Assembly: GCF_010667655.1 (NCBI RefSeq)
Contig: NZ_WHZU01000005.1
Location: 1-64,000 of the forward strand
DNA from: Bifidobacterium saimiriisciurei
Lineage (GTDB): Bacteria; Actinomycetota; Actinomycetes; Actinomycetales; Bifidobacteriaceae
Direction of reading: 5' to 3'
Length of the DNA stretch: 64,000 nt
Positions 63,298 through 64,000 of this stretch are shown one piece after another. Every line of letters starts with the position of its first letter. Positions within the stretch are counted from its first letter, which is position 1. The position numbers and the translations under genes are program-made. The notes beneath the pieces were generated by a model. That model was given only the letters and a program-made list of their open reading frames with translations, was not told where the DNA came from and did no database searches.

Positions 63298-64000
63298 TCA
63301 CCGCGGCAGCGACAGCGAGCCGTCCTCGTTGATCTCGATGAGTCCGTCGTCGTCGAGCGAGGCGATGCATGCGGCGAGCTGGCCCTGGTCCGGCCACAGC
63401 GATTCCGCGTCGGCGCGCGGAAGGCCGGCCGTCAGTCCGTCGTCGTGGCGCCGGCGAAGCGCGTTCAATACGATGCCGCGCACCTGACGGTCGGTGCCTT
63501 GGAATCGTTGGCGGGGGCGGGTGCGCTTCTCCCCCAGTCCCGGCCGGCCGGCGGCGAGGAACGCGCAGCATGCCGATACGGGGCAGATTTCGCACACCGG
63601 TTTCTTCGCCGTGCAGACGACGGCGCCGAGTTCCATGACCGACTGGTTCCACATGACCGACTGCGCCGTGTCGGCGGGAAGCACGTCGTCGGCGAGGTCT
63701 CGTTCGGCGCGGGTGGCGGCCCCTCCCCTCGATTCGACGCCGAGCAGCACGCGGGAGAGCACGCGGCGGATGTTGGTGTCGATGACGGCGACGCGCCGGC
63801 CGAACGCGAAGCTGGAGACGGCGCTGGCCGTGTAGTCGCCGATGCCGGGCAGCGACAATAACGTGTCGTAGTCGTCGGGCAGCGTATTGCCGTACCGTTC
63901 GGCGACGACGCGGGCGCATTCCTGCAACCGCAGGGCGCGACGGGGATAGCCGAGGCGCCCCCACGCGGCGATGACCTCGGCGGTGGATGCCTTGGCGAGC
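63298..64000 (-). CDS. mutY: A/G-specific adenine DNA glycosylase (truncated by window end)
   Basis: The C-terminal ~230 residues of MutY, which removes adenine opposite 8-oxoguanine. The helix-hairpin-helix LLSLPGIGDYTASAVSSFAF, catalytic Asp region AVIDTNIRRVL, and iron-sulfur cysteines VCTAKKPVCEICPVSACC are visible. The N-terminus lies beyond base 64000. The terminal NUDIX-like domain typical of long MutY forms seems absent. In its place are ~60 residues ending DDDGLIEINEDGSLSLPR. Confidence 0.92.
   Translation of the reverse strand, partial: LAKASTAEVIAAWGRLGYPRRALRLQECARVVAERYGNTLPDDYDTLLSLPGIGDYTASAVSSFAFGRRVAVIDTNIRRVLSRVLLGVESRGGAATRAERDLADDVLPADTAQSVMWNQSVMELGAVVCTAKKPVCEICPVSACCAFLAAGRPGLGEKRTRPRQRFQGTDRQVRGIVLNALRRRHDDGLTAGLPRADAESLWPDQGQLAACIASLDDDGLIEINEDGSLSLPR

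Overview
The window looks like a chromosomal segment of a Bifidobacterium. Support comes from the high GC, the actinobacterial gene set (SenX3-like kinase beside phoU, DUF2530, bS22/COX24, HtaA heme proteins), the GH13 alpha-glucosidase/LacI locus and the anaerobic, sugar-centred gene content. The species cannot be fixed from sequence reading alone. Genes are densely packed. Two tRNAs (Pro-CGG, Ser-UGA) are present. I see no rRNA, prophage, insertion sequence or CRISPR array.

Layout. 0-4 kb: folate/thymidylate genes (thyA, DHFR, a low-molecular-weight phosphatase), an OsmC-like protein and a tandem universal stress protein. 4-7 kb: three secreted peptidoglycan hydrolases (two NlpC/P60, one CHAP), two of them with nearly the same N-terminal half. 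7-16 kb: serC, manA, a SenX3-like kinase divergent from phoU, gpmA, menA and a sugar MFS transporter. 16-30 kb: lysS, tRNA-Pro, MFS exporters, a TPR-DUF4037/DUF4125 pair, gdhA, a metallophosphoesterase, a HAD hydrolase and tRNA-Ser. 28.9-33.3 kb: an alpha-glucoside locus (MFS permease, GH13 glucosidase, divergent LacI regulator) with clear operators. 33.8-44.6 kb: serS, a lipid kinase, HPr, an L-fucose permease, a VOC protein, a PTS EIIBCA with its antiterminator, and pgm.

44.7-46.5 kb is the most unusual part. One gene, joining an AbiEi-like N-terminus to a C-terminal PD-(D/E)XK-like nuclease domain, sits between two tandem arrays of short inverted repeats. Seven units lie on the left and at least seven and a half on the right, all with a period of about 52 bp. 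I know of no description of this arrangement.

46.5-57.7 kb is a heme-acquisition locus read on the minus strand: a sortase-anchored HtaA protein, then HmuT, HmuU, HmuV, a membrane-anchored surface protein and a second HtaA protein. The last five genes overlap stop-to-start, so they are probably translated together. 58-64 kb holds RNase HI with a long tail, rpiA, a 29-codon ribosomal protein gene missed by ordinary ORF calling, two membrane-anchored unknowns, radA and a truncated mutY.

Two further themes recur. A composite dispersed repeat of two small hairpins occurs at least six times between genes, twice as inverted pairs. The kinase beside phoU has Glu where the phospho-accepting His should be, although its ATP-binding domain is intact.
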